DNA of 64,000 nt, from positions 1 to 64,000 of IMG/VR virus record IMGVR_UViG_3300031456_000001; one strand, given 5' to 3'. The notes below the pieces were generated by a model. The model did not search any database and was not told the origin of the DNA. It saw only the letters and a list, made by a program, of their open reading frames with translations. Below, piece after piece: positions 46,813 to 55,131 of the stretch (positions are counted from its first letter, which is position 1; each line of letters starts with the position of its first letter). The stretch is from a virus. The translations under genes and the position numbers were made by a program.

Positions 46813-47812
46813 GCGCAAAGGAAAGCGGGTGCTCGTCTCCGGCGGTGGCGGTTTCATCGGCTCGCACCTGGTCGACGCCCTGCTGGCCGCGGGTCACGAG
46901 GTGTGGGTGTTCGACAACTGGTCGACCGGCCGCCCGTCCAACCTGGTCGATGCCTACGCTCACAAGCCCGGCGTGCACACCCACGTCGGCTCGGTGTCCT
47001 GGTGGCACGACGTCAAACAGGCGTTCGGCGAGTCCCTGCCGGAGGTCGTGTTCCACCTGGCCGCGCAGACCGATGTGCGGATCTCGGTCACCGATCCGGT
47101 CCACGACATGGTGACCAACGTCGAGGGCACGCTGAACGTGCTGCGGGCCTGCGACGAGTTCGGGGTGCGCCGCTTCGTGCTGGCCTCCTCCGCGGCCGTG
47201 TACGGCCATCACACCGACCCGGTCGACCTGGGCACCCCGTACGCCCCGATCTCGCCGTACGGGGCGTCCAAGGCCGCCGCGGAGGGCTATGCGGCCATGT
47301 TCGACCGGCTGGCCACCTACCGGGGTGTGCTGACCATCGGCGAGGCGCCGAACTGCACGACGGTGATCATGTCGAACGTGTACGGCCCGCGGCAGCGGCC
47401 CGGCGCCGGCGCGGTCAACATCTTCGCGCGGGCGCTGCTGGCCGGGGAGCCGATGACGCTGTACGGCGACGGTCACAACGTGCGCGACTACGTCTATGTC
47501 ACCGACGCGGTGCGCACGCTGCAGTGGGCGGGGGGCTGCCTGCCGGCTGACTACCGGTCCTGGTGGCCGTCGCGGGTGCTGTGCGGCACCGGCGTCGGCA
47601 CCACCGATGCCGATCTGCTGAGCGTGGTGGCCCGGGAGGTGGAGCGTCAGGCCGGCGCGCCGATGTGGGTGGAGGGCCTGACCGAAGCGAGGCCCACCCG
47701 GCCGGAGGACATCCGTTCGATGGTGTTCGCCGGTGAGCGGGTGGGGCGCATCCCGCTGGCCGAGGGCGTGCGGCTGACCGTCGAGGCGCTGCGGAAGGAG
47801 CTGGGGTTGTGA
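46805..47812 (+). CDS. UDP-glucose 4-epimerase-like SDR
   Basis: 335 aa, ATG 8 nt after AAGGAAG and inside the previous gene. RVLVSGGGGFIGSHLVDALL (NAD site), VVFHLAAQTDV, LASSAAVYG and SPYGASKAAAEGY (YxxxK) are the full GalE-type set. It supplies a nucleotide sugar to the cassette. Confidence 0.9.
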   Translation: MAERKGKRVLVSGGGGFIGSHLVDALLAAGHEVWVFDNWSTGRPSNLVDAYAHKPGVHTHVGSVSWWHDVKQAFGESLPEVVFHLAAQTDVRISVTDPVHDMVTNVEGTLNVLRACDEFGVRRFVLASSAAVYGHHTDPVDLGTPYAPISPYGASKAAAEGYAAMFDRLATYRGVLTIGEAPNCTTVIMSNVYGPRQRPGAGAVNIFARALLAGEPMTLYGDGHNVRDYVYVTDAVRTLQWAGGCLPADYRSWWPSRVLCGTGVGTTDADLLSVVAREVERQAGAPMWVEGLTEARPTRPEDIRSMVFAGERVGRIPLAEGVRLTVEALRKELGL

Positions 47813-48459
47813 TCGACACGTACGGGGTACCGGTGCCGGGCCTACCGACGGTACCGGTCACCGTGGTCACGCCGACGCATCCGGCGCGCGGCGCCGCGGA
47901 GCTGCCGGGCACACTGCTCGGCCGGGCGGTGGCCAGCGTGCGGGCGCAGATGCTGCAGCCGGCCGGCGGGATCTCGATCGTCTGCGACCTGAACGGCGAC
48001 GGCGCGGCGACCACCCGGCAGCGCGCGCTCGACGGGGTCGAGACGGAGTGGGTCAGCTTCCTGGACAGCGACGACTACTGGTATCCGCAGCACCTGCGGG
48101 TGCACTGCGATCTGCTACATGAGCAGGGAGCGGATGTAGCGTATTCCTGGTTTGGGGGCAATCGTCCGTTTCCGGAGTCGACGCATCGGGGTATTCCGTT
48201 CGACCCGGCGCATCCGCACCACATCACGATGACGCTGACGGTGCGCACGAGCCTGGCGAAGGCTGCGGGGTTCGGCGATCGGCCCCTCGACCCGGAGTGG
48301 GCCGGCGAGGACTGGATCTTCATCCTGCGCCTGTGCGAGCTGGGCGCGCGGTTCGTCGGCACCGGCGAGGAGACCTGGTTCTACGACGCCGGCCACGGCG
48401 GCAACACCTCGGGGCACCCGGGGCGCGGCGACGGCCCGTCGGCGGTGCCGATCCGATGA
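47809..48459 (+). CDS. GT2-family glycosyltransferase
   Basis: 216 aa, GTG overlap. VPVTVVTPTHPARG, EWVSFLDSDDYWYPQHLRVH (DSDD) and GEDWIFILRLCELGA. The terminal GHGGNTSGHPGRGD is shared with the glycosyltransferase at 376-987, evidence of paralogy. Confidence 0.85.
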   Translation: MIDTYGVPVPGLPTVPVTVVTPTHPARGAAELPGTLLGRAVASVRAQMLQPAGGISIVCDLNGDGAATTRQRALDGVETEWVSFLDSDDYWYPQHLRVHCDLLHEQGADVAYSWFGGNRPFPESTHRGIPFDPAHPHHITMTLTVRTSLAKAAGFGDRPLDPEWAGEDWIFILRLCELGARFVGTGEETWFYDAGHGGNTSGHPGRGDGPSAVPIR

Positions 48460-48803
48460 GCAGGCCCGGCGCCCCCGGCACGTGGAACCGCGAGCTGTGG
48501 TGCGCGTTCGCCTACGCCGGGTCGCGCCGGTTCGGCCTCATCCCGCCGTACCACAGCCGGGGCTTCCTGGTCACGGCGGCCGAACCGAACATGCCGTGGG
48601 GCCGCTCGACGCACGTCAGCGGCTACCTGTCGCACGCCGTCGGCATGCTCACCCTGGCGTGGCGGGGCGGCCGGTACGCGGGCGCTGCGGCGCGCTGGCG
48701 GTGCGGGGCGCAGACGGTCCACTTCCGCCTGGAAGCGGAACCGTCGGGGCCGCTGTGCCCGCTGTGCATGATCGAACGACCGGCAGGACGGAGAGGGCAT
48801 TGA
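48456..48803 (+). CDS. unknown protein with C-terminal CxxC (115 aa)
   Basis: ATG overlapping the previous stop (ATGA). Trp/Tyr/Gly-rich; WRCGAQTVHFRLEAEPSGPL then CPLCMIERP, a four-Cys/His-type site. Function unknown though embedded in the cassette. Confidence 0.7.
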   Translation: MSRPGAPGTWNRELWCAFAYAGSRRFGLIPPYHSRGFLVTAAEPNMPWGRSTHVSGYLSHAVGMLTLAWRGGRYAGAAARWRCGAQTVHFRLEAEPSGPLCPLCMIERPAGRRGH

Positions 48804-49498
48804 TAGCGTTCGTCATCTTCAGGGACCGGGTCAGCTATGCCAGGCGGTGCATCGATGCCCTGTACGATGCCAGGCTCGACGTCGTCATCGTCGACCACGA
48901 CTCGGCGTGGCCGTCGGCGCTGGACCTGCTCGACCGGGCGCGGAGGCTGCCGGCGCTGCACGACGGCACACCGCGGCTGGTGCGGGATACGAACCGGCAT
49001 CCCCGGGACCTGTGGCGGCTCGGCGGTCCGATCGGGGCGGCCGTCGGGCCGGGTGAGCGGTTCATCGTCACCGACTGCGACGTGGTGCCGGACGAGGGCT
49101 GCCCGGGCGACTGGCCGGCGCTGCTCGGCGAGCTGCTCGACCGCTTCCCCAACGTCGCCAAGGCGGGCCTGGGCCTGCGCATCGACGACCTGCCCGACCA
49201 CTTCGCCCACAAGGCGCGGGTGATCGAATGGGAGACCGGTGTGCTCGACGGCGTGTACGCGGAGGGCCGGGCGCGCCGCGGCGACATCGACACCACCCTG
49301 GCCATGTACCGGCGGTATGAGCCGTTCGCGCTGGGTCCGGCGCTGCGCACGGTGGCGCCGTACATGGCCCGGCATCTGCCCTGGTACGAGGACACCGCCA
49401 ACCCGACACCCGAACAGGCGTTCTACCGCAAGTACGCGGAGTATGGCCACTGGCGTGATCCGGACGGGTACGCCGACACGCACAACCTGGAGGCATAA
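48800..49498 (+). CDS. glycosyltransferase with DCD motif
   Basis: 232 aa from a TTG overlapping the previous stop (TTGA), with GGAGAGG just upstream. AFVIFRDRVSYARRCIDALY, DVVIVDHDSAWPS and RFIVTDCDVVPDE (DxD) fit a GT-A enzyme. RRGDIDTTLAMYR may supply the catalytic acid. Start at TTG is inferred from overlap and ribosome binding site. Confidence 0.72.
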   Translation: MIAFVIFRDRVSYARRCIDALYDARLDVVIVDHDSAWPSALDLLDRARRLPALHDGTPRLVRDTNRHPRDLWRLGGPIGAAVGPGERFIVTDCDVVPDEGCPGDWPALLGELLDRFPNVAKAGLGLRIDDLPDHFAHKARVIEWETGVLDGVYAEGRARRGDIDTTLAMYRRYEPFALGPALRTVAPYMARHLPWYEDTANPTPEQAFYRKYAEYGHWRDPDGYADTHNLEA

Positions 49499-51210
49499 TG
49501 GACGAACAGACGTTCGAATTCACGGAACGCCCTGGCGAGCCGCTCACCCTGGAAGGGGCGGTGTTCGAGGCGCTCGGCGCGGCCTCGATGTGCTGGACGG
49601 AGCCGCCCGCGGGCGTCTTCGACAGCACGCGGGCGATGGTCGTCGGCAACGCGCTGGTCGAGCGCATCCGCCGGGGTGACCCTCGCATGACCGTCGAGGA
49701 GATCCCGGCCGCACCGGAGCCGGCGAAACTGACCGCGATCCGCTGGCTGCGTAACGGCGACCATCCCGCCGACGGCGACACGTACCCGCGCCTGGAAGGC
49801 GCCGTGGTGCGCTTCTTCCGGCACCCCGACTTCCCCGGCGACCAGAAGCACAACGGACCGGGCGGCTGCTGGGAGCGGTGGCACGACCACGGCTGGATCG
49901 ACGACGTGCCGGCCGGCATCACCGTCTGCCCCGGCGACCTCGTCGTCGACCTGCCCGACGGCGGCCACGAGGTGCTGAAGCTGGGCCGGGGCGCCCACCG
50001 GGACCGCAACGACCACTACGTGCCAGCCGGACTGAGCTTGGACGGCAAGCCGCAGTTCGTCGAAGTGTCGGAACCGCGCGAGCTGAACCCGCAGTGGGCC
50101 ATGGACATGCTGGAGAGCGCCGCGCGCCTCCTGCTGCAGGTGCGCCACGGTGGCCCGGACGTGCCGCCGGAACTACCCGCCCAGATTGGCCACTGGCTGG
50201 GCGAGCACGACCCAGAGGGGTTCAAGGGCTGGTCCGGTCTGCCGCGCCCGGCGAGGACGGCCCGGCTGGCCATGGCCATGCCCGACGAGCTGAACCGCGA
50301 CCAGAACCACTGGTGGTGGGCGGACCTGTCCGCCGACGGCGAAGACGCCGGCACGCACTGGTCGGTGTTCCGCGGCCACCGGGTCCAGGTCGATGTGGAG
50401 CTGCACACCAGCAACCGGCGCGAGGTCAACGACTGGAAGGGCCGCGACGAGATCCGGGCCGGCGGCGAATGGTCGATCAAGCTGAACCGGCAGCAGGTCT
50501 ACGACGGGTACATCGGACTGGACGTGCCGGCGACACTGCGGAAGATCGCCGACAAGGTCGAGGCGCTCATCGGCGACAACACGGGCGGGGGCTGCCCCGG
50601 TTTCGACCTGGCCGACCCGACACCGTTCGAGGAGCAGCTGACGGGCCGGCGGGTCTACTACCGCGACACCCCCGCCGTGGTCAGCTCGGCGTCGGTGCTG
50701 CACCAGGGCTGCGTCATGCTGAAGCCGGTGGGCGGCTTCAGCGCGTTCCCCCGGCAGGGGTATGACCTGGACCGGGAACCGGACGGCACCGGCCACGGCG
50801 AGCAGGACTCGTATGACGAGTTCGAGGCCCGTGAGGTGAAGGTCGAGATCGACAGCCCGCACATCTGGTGGTGGCGGGACCGGCCGTACAGCGCGGACGA
50901 AACGGACGGGCGCTACCGCCCGAGACGGAACAGGGAGGCCAAGATGGAGGCGAAGGAGCAAGGCGAGCCGCAGGAGGCGCCGGAGTTCAACCCGGCGTCG
51001 GGTAACCCGGTGCCGGAGGATATGCGGCCCGGCCAGAAGTCGCCGTGGAAGCCGCTCACGGCTGGCGGATCGATGTACGTGGCGCCGCTCGGAACCGAGG
51101 TGCCGGACGTGGTCTTCCAACCGCTGCCGCCGGTCGACGACGAGCAGGCCGGGCAGGCGCGTGAGTCGGTACCGGTCGAGGCTGGCGACGACGAGGGCGA
51201 CGACAGCTAG
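49498..51210 (+). CDS. large unknown protein (570 aa)
   Basis: ATG overlapping the previous stop (TAATG). Soluble, Trp- and Asp-rich. Segments ALGAASMCWTEPPAGVFDST, RWLRNGDHPADGDTYPRLEG and HSLxD-free repeats do not match a family I know. The C-terminal 110 residues are acidic and disordered. Last gene of the rightward block. Confidence 0.75.
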   Translation: MDEQTFEFTERPGEPLTLEGAVFEALGAASMCWTEPPAGVFDSTRAMVVGNALVERIRRGDPRMTVEEIPAAPEPAKLTAIRWLRNGDHPADGDTYPRLEGAVVRFFRHPDFPGDQKHNGPGGCWERWHDHGWIDDVPAGITVCPGDLVVDLPDGGHEVLKLGRGAHRDRNDHYVPAGLSLDGKPQFVEVSEPRELNPQWAMDMLESAARLLLQVRHGGPDVPPELPAQIGHWLGEHDPEGFKGWSGLPRPARTARLAMAMPDELNRDQNHWWWADLSADGEDAGTHWSVFRGHRVQVDVELHTSNRREVNDWKGRDEIRAGGEWSIKLNRQQVYDGYIGLDVPATLRKIADKVEALIGDNTGGGCPGFDLADPTPFEEQLTGRRVYYRDTPAVVSSASVLHQGCVMLKPVGGFSAFPRQGYDLDREPDGTGHGEQDSYDEFEAREVKVEIDSPHIWWWRDRPYSADETDGRYRPRRNREAKMEAKEQGEPQEAPEFNPASGNPVPEDMRPGQKSPWKPLTAGGSMYVAPLGTEVPDVVFQPLPPVDDEQAGQARESVPVEAGDDEGDDS

Positions 51211-51353
51211 GCAGCCCCGACGATGAGGCCGGCGACGGTGAAGGCGAGCCCCGCGGCGAGCAGGTTGAAGCGGGGCGCGCCGACACCCGGGGCGAACGTG
51301 GCGACGCCGAAGAGTACGACGGCGACGATCCAGAGCACGAGCTGCAGTGTCAT
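51207..51353 (-). CDS. 48-aa membrane protein
   Basis: MTLQLVLWIVAVVLFGVATF, a short loop, then LLAAGLAFTVAGLIVGAA: two membrane helices. Its stop (CTAG shared) overlaps the convergent stop of the 49498-51210 gene. The ribosome binding site (CAGGG, close to ATG) is weak. Confidence 0.5.
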   Translation of the reverse strand: MTLQLVLWIVAVVLFGVATFAPGVGAPRFNLLAAGLAFTVAGLIVGAA

Positions 51354-51411
51354 GCCCTGGTGGTACCCCGCGGGCGGCCGGGCCTACCCGGCGACCGCGG
51401 CAACAGGGAAC

Positions 51412-51436
51412 ACCCCCACCGACGCCCGGCGGGGGT
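51412..51436. terminator. hairpin terminator candidate
   Basis: 10-bp stem with one mismatch (ACCCCCACCG/CGGCGGGGGT), 5-nt loop, followed by ATTTGG on the plus strand. It can stop rightward transcription from the glycosylation block and leftward transcription after 51456. Confidence 0.6.
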
Positions 51437-51455
51437 ATTTGGCTGGTGGGGCCGC

Positions 51456-51863
51456 TCAGACGGCCTCGTACTGCCAGATCGGGTGACGGACGATTTCGCC
51501 CCGCTCGGTCCGGCGACGGTCGTTGTCGTTCTGGTAGGCGGCACGCTCGGTGCGACGGTCGTCACCCCACCCGTTCAGCTCGACGTATTCGGCGGTGACG
51601 TAGAGGGCGCCGTGCGGCTGCCACGTAAACACATCGCTGGTGACCCGGATGATGTAGCCGCTCGACGCGTGCCGCAGGAGCGCGCCGACGCGGACGGCGG
51701 GAAGTACGGCCTGCTCCTTGGCAACTCGCTGCGCGTCCCAGTAGGCGAGGACCGCGGTCAGCAGCCGCTCACCGGTCATCTTGGAGCGGAGCGGGATCTT
51801 GTATTCGGTGGCGTAGCGGCGAAGTTCGGTGATGCTGTAGTTGCCGAACAGCGTGCGGGCCAT
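51456..51863 (-). CDS. unknown protein (135 aa)
   Basis: ATG 5 nt after CGGAGG. Helical N-terminus (SITELRRYATEYKIPLRSKM, SAP-like helix-extension-helix shape), then beta-rich AVRVGALLRHASSGYIIRVT and a charged C-terminus. Possibly DNA-binding. Own promoter with a GGCGGG/CCCGCC leader hairpin. Confidence 0.7.
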   Translation of the reverse strand: MARTLFGNYSITELRRYATEYKIPLRSKMTGERLLTAVLAYWDAQRVAKEQAVLPAVRVGALLRHASSGYIIRVTSDVFTWQPHGALYVTAEYVELNGWGDDRRTERAAYQNDNDRRRTERGEIVRHPIWQYEAV

Positions 51864-51907
51864 GACTGCCTCCGGGTGTCCGGCGGGCCGTTCCCGCCAA
51901 CAAGGCA

Positions 51908-51937
51908 AGAATAGCAAACTGTCACACGACGTGTCAA
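51908..51937 (-). promoter_or_regulatory. promoter with TGACAC palindrome
   Basis: TTGACA (51937-51932), 18-nt spacer, TATTCT (51913-51908); palindrome tgtcacacgacgtgtcaa. One of the best copies. Confidence 0.8.
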
Positions 51938-52132
51938 CTACCGGCGGCGGCCGCGGGCCTTGCGGGTGCGGGCGGCCTTGCGGGCCATGCGGACGCGCTG
52001 GCCGTGGAAGCGGCCGGCGTTCGAGATCCGGGCGGCCTTGCTCTTGCTGGCGCCCTTGCGGCGCAACGCCTTGTACACCCGCTGCCGGGAGGGATAGACG
52101 AATCCATATCTCCCGCCACGCGCACTGACCAC
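51938..52132 (-). CDS. small very basic protein (64 aa)
   Basis: GTG at 52132, 8 nt after GTGGAGG; an in-frame GTG at 52147 is possible. RVYKALRRKGASKSKAARIS resembles a short motif seen in many actinobacterial small proteins; the tail is Arg/Lys-rich. Likely nucleic-acid binding. Confidence 0.65.
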   Translation of the reverse strand: MVSARGGRYGFVYPSRQRVYKALRRKGASKSKAARISNAGRFHGQRVRMARKAARTRKARGRRR

Positions 52133-52168
52133 GGTGACCACCTCCACCGTCGAGGGTACCCAGCAGGA

Positions 52169-52202
52169 AGCCCCCGGTCACTCCCTTCGGAGGCCGGGGG
52201 CT
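52169..52202 (-). terminator. hairpin terminator
   Basis: 9-bp stem (AGCCCCCGG/CCGGGGGCT) with 16-nt loop, followed by TCCTG on the minus strand, between the 50-aa and 64-aa genes. Confidence 0.65.
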
Positions 52203-52212
52203 CACGTGCAGG

Positions 52213-52365
52213 TCAGAGGACGATGAACGACCCGCGCCACTCATCCCAGGAGATCGAGTCGACGATGCCGGACCCGGAGATCACGATCCGGTCGCCGTCG
52301 AGGCCGATCACCTCGAAGTCGAGGCCGACCCAGATGCTGCGGATGATGCTGCCGATGCGGATCAT
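52213..52365 (-). CDS. small beta-rich protein (50 aa)
   Basis: ATG 6 nt after AGAGGGG. MIRIGSIIRSIWVGLDFEVI then GLDGDRIVISGSG and an SWDEWRGSF end. Acidic. Own promoter and terminator. Not recognised. Confidence 0.6.
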   Translation of the reverse strand: MIRIGSIIRSIWVGLDFEVIGLDGDRIVISGSGIVDSISWDEWRGSFIVL

Positions 52366-52394
52366 GTCCGGCCCCTCTCGTTGGTGGAGAACCC

Positions 52395-52424
52395 AACCTA
52401 GCAGACTGTCACGTCACGTGTCAA
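52395..52424 (-). promoter_or_regulatory. promoter with TGACAC palindrome
   Basis: TTGACA (52424-52419), 18-nt spacer, TAGGTT (52400-52395); palindrome tgtcacgtcacgtgtcaa. The stop codon of the upstream gene lies inside the palindrome. Confidence 0.8.
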
Positions 52425-52791
52425 TTATGCACAGCCTGTCGACGCCTCGCAGGTCGAGGCTGTAGCACAGCTCCAGTTCCTTCAGGTCGTGGATGTCGAC
52501 CTCCATCCAGGCCAGGCCGCCGTAGATCCGTAGCTGCTCGCCGTGGATCCGAACCTCGACCGGCTGGTCGGCGGCCGGGGCCAGGCCGGCGGCGATGAGC
52601 GCCTGCAGGCGTCGCATCTGCCGGGCGGTGCAGTGCGGTACCCGGATGCGCCAACTCCGATGCGGCACCGTCCAGACCGGACCGACGTCCCCGACGACCG
52701 ACATTCCCTCAGGTTCGTCGATGTCGAGGGTGGCGACGAGGGGGCCGATGTCGTTGATCGAGACGAGGGCGTCGCCTTCCATCCGGCTCAC
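52414..52791 (-). CDS. unknown protein (125 aa)
   Basis: GTG overlapping the stop of the 28-aa gene (GTGA). Central PHCTARQMRRLQALIAAGLA and beta segments EVRIHGEQLRIYGG, DIHDLKELELCYSLDLRGVD. Not recognised. Its 3' end overlaps the next promoter. Confidence 0.7.
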   Translation of the reverse strand: MSRMEGDALVSINDIGPLVATLDIDEPEGMSVVGDVGPVWTVPHRSWRIRVPHCTARQMRRLQALIAAGLAPAADQPVEVRIHGEQLRIYGGLAWMEVDIHDLKELELCYSLDLRGVDRLCIIDT

Positions 52792-52874
52792 CAGGTGCCT
52801 GCCCGGTGCCCGACGACCGCCACGAACAGGGCGGCCAGGGCCAGGATGACCAGAACGGCCAGGATGCCGCGCAT
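52788..52874 (-). CDS. 28-aa single-TM peptide
   Basis: MRGILAVLVILALAALFVAV then VGHRAGTW. TGATG overlap with the resolvase stop and GTGA overlap with the next gene both support translation. A micro-membrane protein. Confidence 0.55.
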   Translation of the reverse strand: MRGILAVLVILALAALFVAVVGHRAGTW

Positions 52875-53488
52875 CAGGCCCGCACCCCCGGCGGCAGCTC
52901 CAGCTTGTCGAGGGCCTTGCGGTGTTTCGCGGGCAGCTCGACGAGCGGCTCACCGAGCAGTTCGCAGCCCAGCGCCATCAGGGCGACCGCGTCGGCCTTG
53001 TTGTCGTCGTACGTGGTCAGCACCTTGCCGGCCTTGCTCGTCCTGTGGATCTCGAAGGCGGGGAACCACTCGGCGATCCCCGCGATGACCTCGCGCTTGT
53101 TGGCGTTGCCCATGCCGCAGGCGTAGAGCTTCACCACGGACGGCTGCACGACCAGTATCGGCACGCCGTGCACGGTAAGCAGGTGGACAACCCGCCACCA
53201 CACGTGACAGCGCTCCGGGTCGACGCTGGTACGTGCCGACGGCAACGCCTCGACGAGCACCAGCCGGGGCGGGTCTGTGGCGCCGGGCGGGCCGCTGCCG
53301 ACCCAGTTGGCCAGGGTGACCGCGAGGTCTTCGAGTCCTGCGGCGCGCTGTGCTTCGGCGATCCGGTCGTTGGTGAGTCCTGCCGCACCGCGGGTGCCGA
53401 CGGTGCCGTCGGGCCAGGCGAGTGCGGTTGCGGTGAGGGACAGGTCGAGGCCGCCGACATCGGGCAGGGTGGTCGGGGGTGCGGTCAC
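52874..53488 (-). CDS. RuvC-like Holliday junction resolvase
   Basis: 204 aa, GTG after AGGAGG at 6 nt. GGLDLSLTATALAW (first acidic residue), RLVLVEALPSA (Glu), and DDNKADAVALMALG (paired acidic residues) are the RuvC-type active site. KLYACGMGNANKREVIAGIA is the typical middle. It would cut branched DNA before packaging. Confidence 0.82.
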   Translation of the reverse strand: MTAPPTTLPDVGGLDLSLTATALAWPDGTVGTRGAAGLTNDRIAEAQRAAGLEDLAVTLANWVGSGPPGATDPPRLVLVEALPSARTSVDPERCHVWWRVVHLLTVHGVPILVVQPSVVKLYACGMGNANKREVIAGIAEWFPAFEIHRTSKAGKVLTTYDDNKADAVALMALGCELLGEPLVELPAKHRKALDKLELPPGVRA

Positions 53489-53550
53489 GGGTTGCCTCCT
53501 GGGTGGTACGGGAGCGGCCCGCCCGGCGGTTGCCGGGCGGGCATTGTCGA

Positions 53551-53790
53551 TCATGCCTGGCCTACGTGCCAGAGCTGGCAGATGCCGCACCGATAGGCGT
53601 TCAGCGTGGTGTTTCCGGAGCGCATCTTGTCGGCGCCGGTGCGCAGGATCTGCCGGGCGTGGCCCCTGGCCTGCCACTCCGCGGCGTGGCCGATCTTGGG
53701 CTTGCCGCCCGTGGAGTAGTGCTGGCGCGGATCCTGCGGCAGCAGGCATTCCCTGCAGACGCATTTCGGTCCGTGTGGGTCTCGACTCAT
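53551..53790 (-). CDS. small protein with CVCREC motif (79 aa)
   Basis: ATG overlapping the upstream stop. MSRDPHGPKCVCRECLLPQD and a C-terminal RCGICQLWH give a probable four-Cys zinc site. Shares the DPHGP.CVC.ECL motif with 15664-15861. Confidence 0.7.
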   Translation of the reverse strand: MSRDPHGPKCVCRECLLPQDPRQHYSTGGKPKIGHAAEWQARGHARQILRTGADKMRSGNTTLNAYRCGICQLWHVGQA

Positions 53791-54983
53791 CGGCGTTCCC
53801 GCAGCGCCGCCTCGATGCGATCGAAGCTCTCCTCGGCCTCTCCCGGGGGAAAGCTCACGGGCAGCGAACGGCACATGCTGAGCATCCATCGGCGCAGCTT
53901 GTCCACGTCGGCCAGCGCGACGGCGGCGCGATCGCTGATGCCGTTGCGCGCCTCGGCGGGGGTGCCCGTGTGCTCGGCGGCGTTCTGGCCACAGCGCGGG
54001 CACAACTCGATCTCGGCGACCCACGGCCGCCCGCAGGTGCGCGCCTCGGCGGGGGTGGTGGGCTGGTCGTCGAGATCACTATCGGGGGCGCCGGAGATGA
54101 TGCTCGCGCCGTAGCCACCGCAGTCGTTCATCGTATCGGTGCCGAACGTGTCGATCACGTCCCGTCGATGCGCCGGAGTCATCGCGTTCCACTCGGTCCG
54201 CGGGATCTCCATGCGCTCGGTCGTCTCGATCATCTGCTCGACGTGCGCTTCGATGATCACCGGCTCGTTGTTCTCGGCGGGGGTGGTGGGCGGGTACGGG
54301 TAGGGCTCTTCGCCCTTGGCGAATTTGGCCAGCTCGGCGCGCAGTCCGGTCGCGTAGGCGTTGTACTCGGGAGTTCCTGGCGGGAACGTGGGCGCGGCGA
54401 GCATGCCATCCGGCTGGCCCCAACCCTGCTCCCCATCGTCCGGCCCGCCCCAGCGGCCATCGACGGCGCGGGCATGGGCCGCATCACGTTCGATGCGAGC
54501 GTCCCGCTCGTTGTATGCCTCGACCAGCGCCTTTGCCCTGTCGCGATCGGCCGTCTCACCGGAGGCGACCAGCTCGAACGCCGGCACCGCGGCGGCCATA
54601 TCCTGATCGCCCGCGGCCTTGACTGCCGCGCAGAGCCTGCGGTGCGTGTCGTTGATGACCTCGGTGCGCCGCGCGTCCATGTCCAGCGCCTCGGCATACG
54701 CCCGGTCAATCTCACCGCTGCACGCCTCGTCCCACACCTGGGCGGGCGTCGTCGCTACCTGGTGGACGCCGTGACTGCGCTTCGCCTCACGCAGGATGCC
54801 GCGGTCCATCAGGGCGACCACGGTGTTGACGCCGGTGCCGCGCCCGCAATCGCGCACCGGATCGACGTTCCCGTGCTGGTTCAGCGCACGCACCAGGCGC
54901 TGCATCGCGGGGGACAGCTTCACCTCGCGGTCCAGGACGTGGGAGAAGGTGTAGCCACGATCGTCGATCGGGAAGTTCGGCAT
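53787..54983 (-). CDS. unknown multidomain protein (398 aa)
   Basis: ATG after CCAACGAGGAGG. An N-terminal winged-helix-like region (KLSPAMQRLVRALNQHGNVD, VNTVVALMDRGILREAKRSH), a helical centre, and three TTPAE-type linkers. CGRPWVAEIELCPRCGQN is a zinc ribbon. Possibly a regulator. Not recognised. Confidence 0.72.
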   Translation of the reverse strand: MPNFPIDDRGYTFSHVLDREVKLSPAMQRLVRALNQHGNVDPVRDCGRGTGVNTVVALMDRGILREAKRSHGVHQVATTPAQVWDEACSGEIDRAYAEALDMDARRTEVINDTHRRLCAAVKAAGDQDMAAAVPAFELVASGETADRDRAKALVEAYNERDARIERDAAHARAVDGRWGGPDDGEQGWGQPDGMLAAPTFPPGTPEYNAYATGLRAELAKFAKGEEPYPYPPTTPAENNEPVIIEAHVEQMIETTERMEIPRTEWNAMTPAHRRDVIDTFGTDTMNDCGGYGASIISGAPDSDLDDQPTTPAEARTCGRPWVAEIELCPRCGQNAAEHTGTPAEARNGISDRAAVALADVDKLRRWMLSMCRSLPVSFPPGEAEESFDRIEAALRERR

Positions 54984-55011
54984 CTGGGGCCTCCTCGTTG
55001 GTGGAGACCCC

Positions 55012-55041
55012 AGACTAGCAAACTGTCACGCGACGTGTCAA
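55012..55041 (-). promoter_or_regulatory. promoter with TGACAC palindrome
   Basis: TTGACA (55041-55036), 18-nt spacer, TAGTCT (55017-55012); palindrome tgtcacgcgacgtgtcaa. Confidence 0.8.
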
Positions 55042-55131
55042 CTGTCGTGGGCTGGTGCCGGGAAGGCGAGTCGATCCGGGTGGGCTGGACGGGAAAGTCG
55101 GCTCGGTCAGCAACGCGGTTGGGCCGGATAG

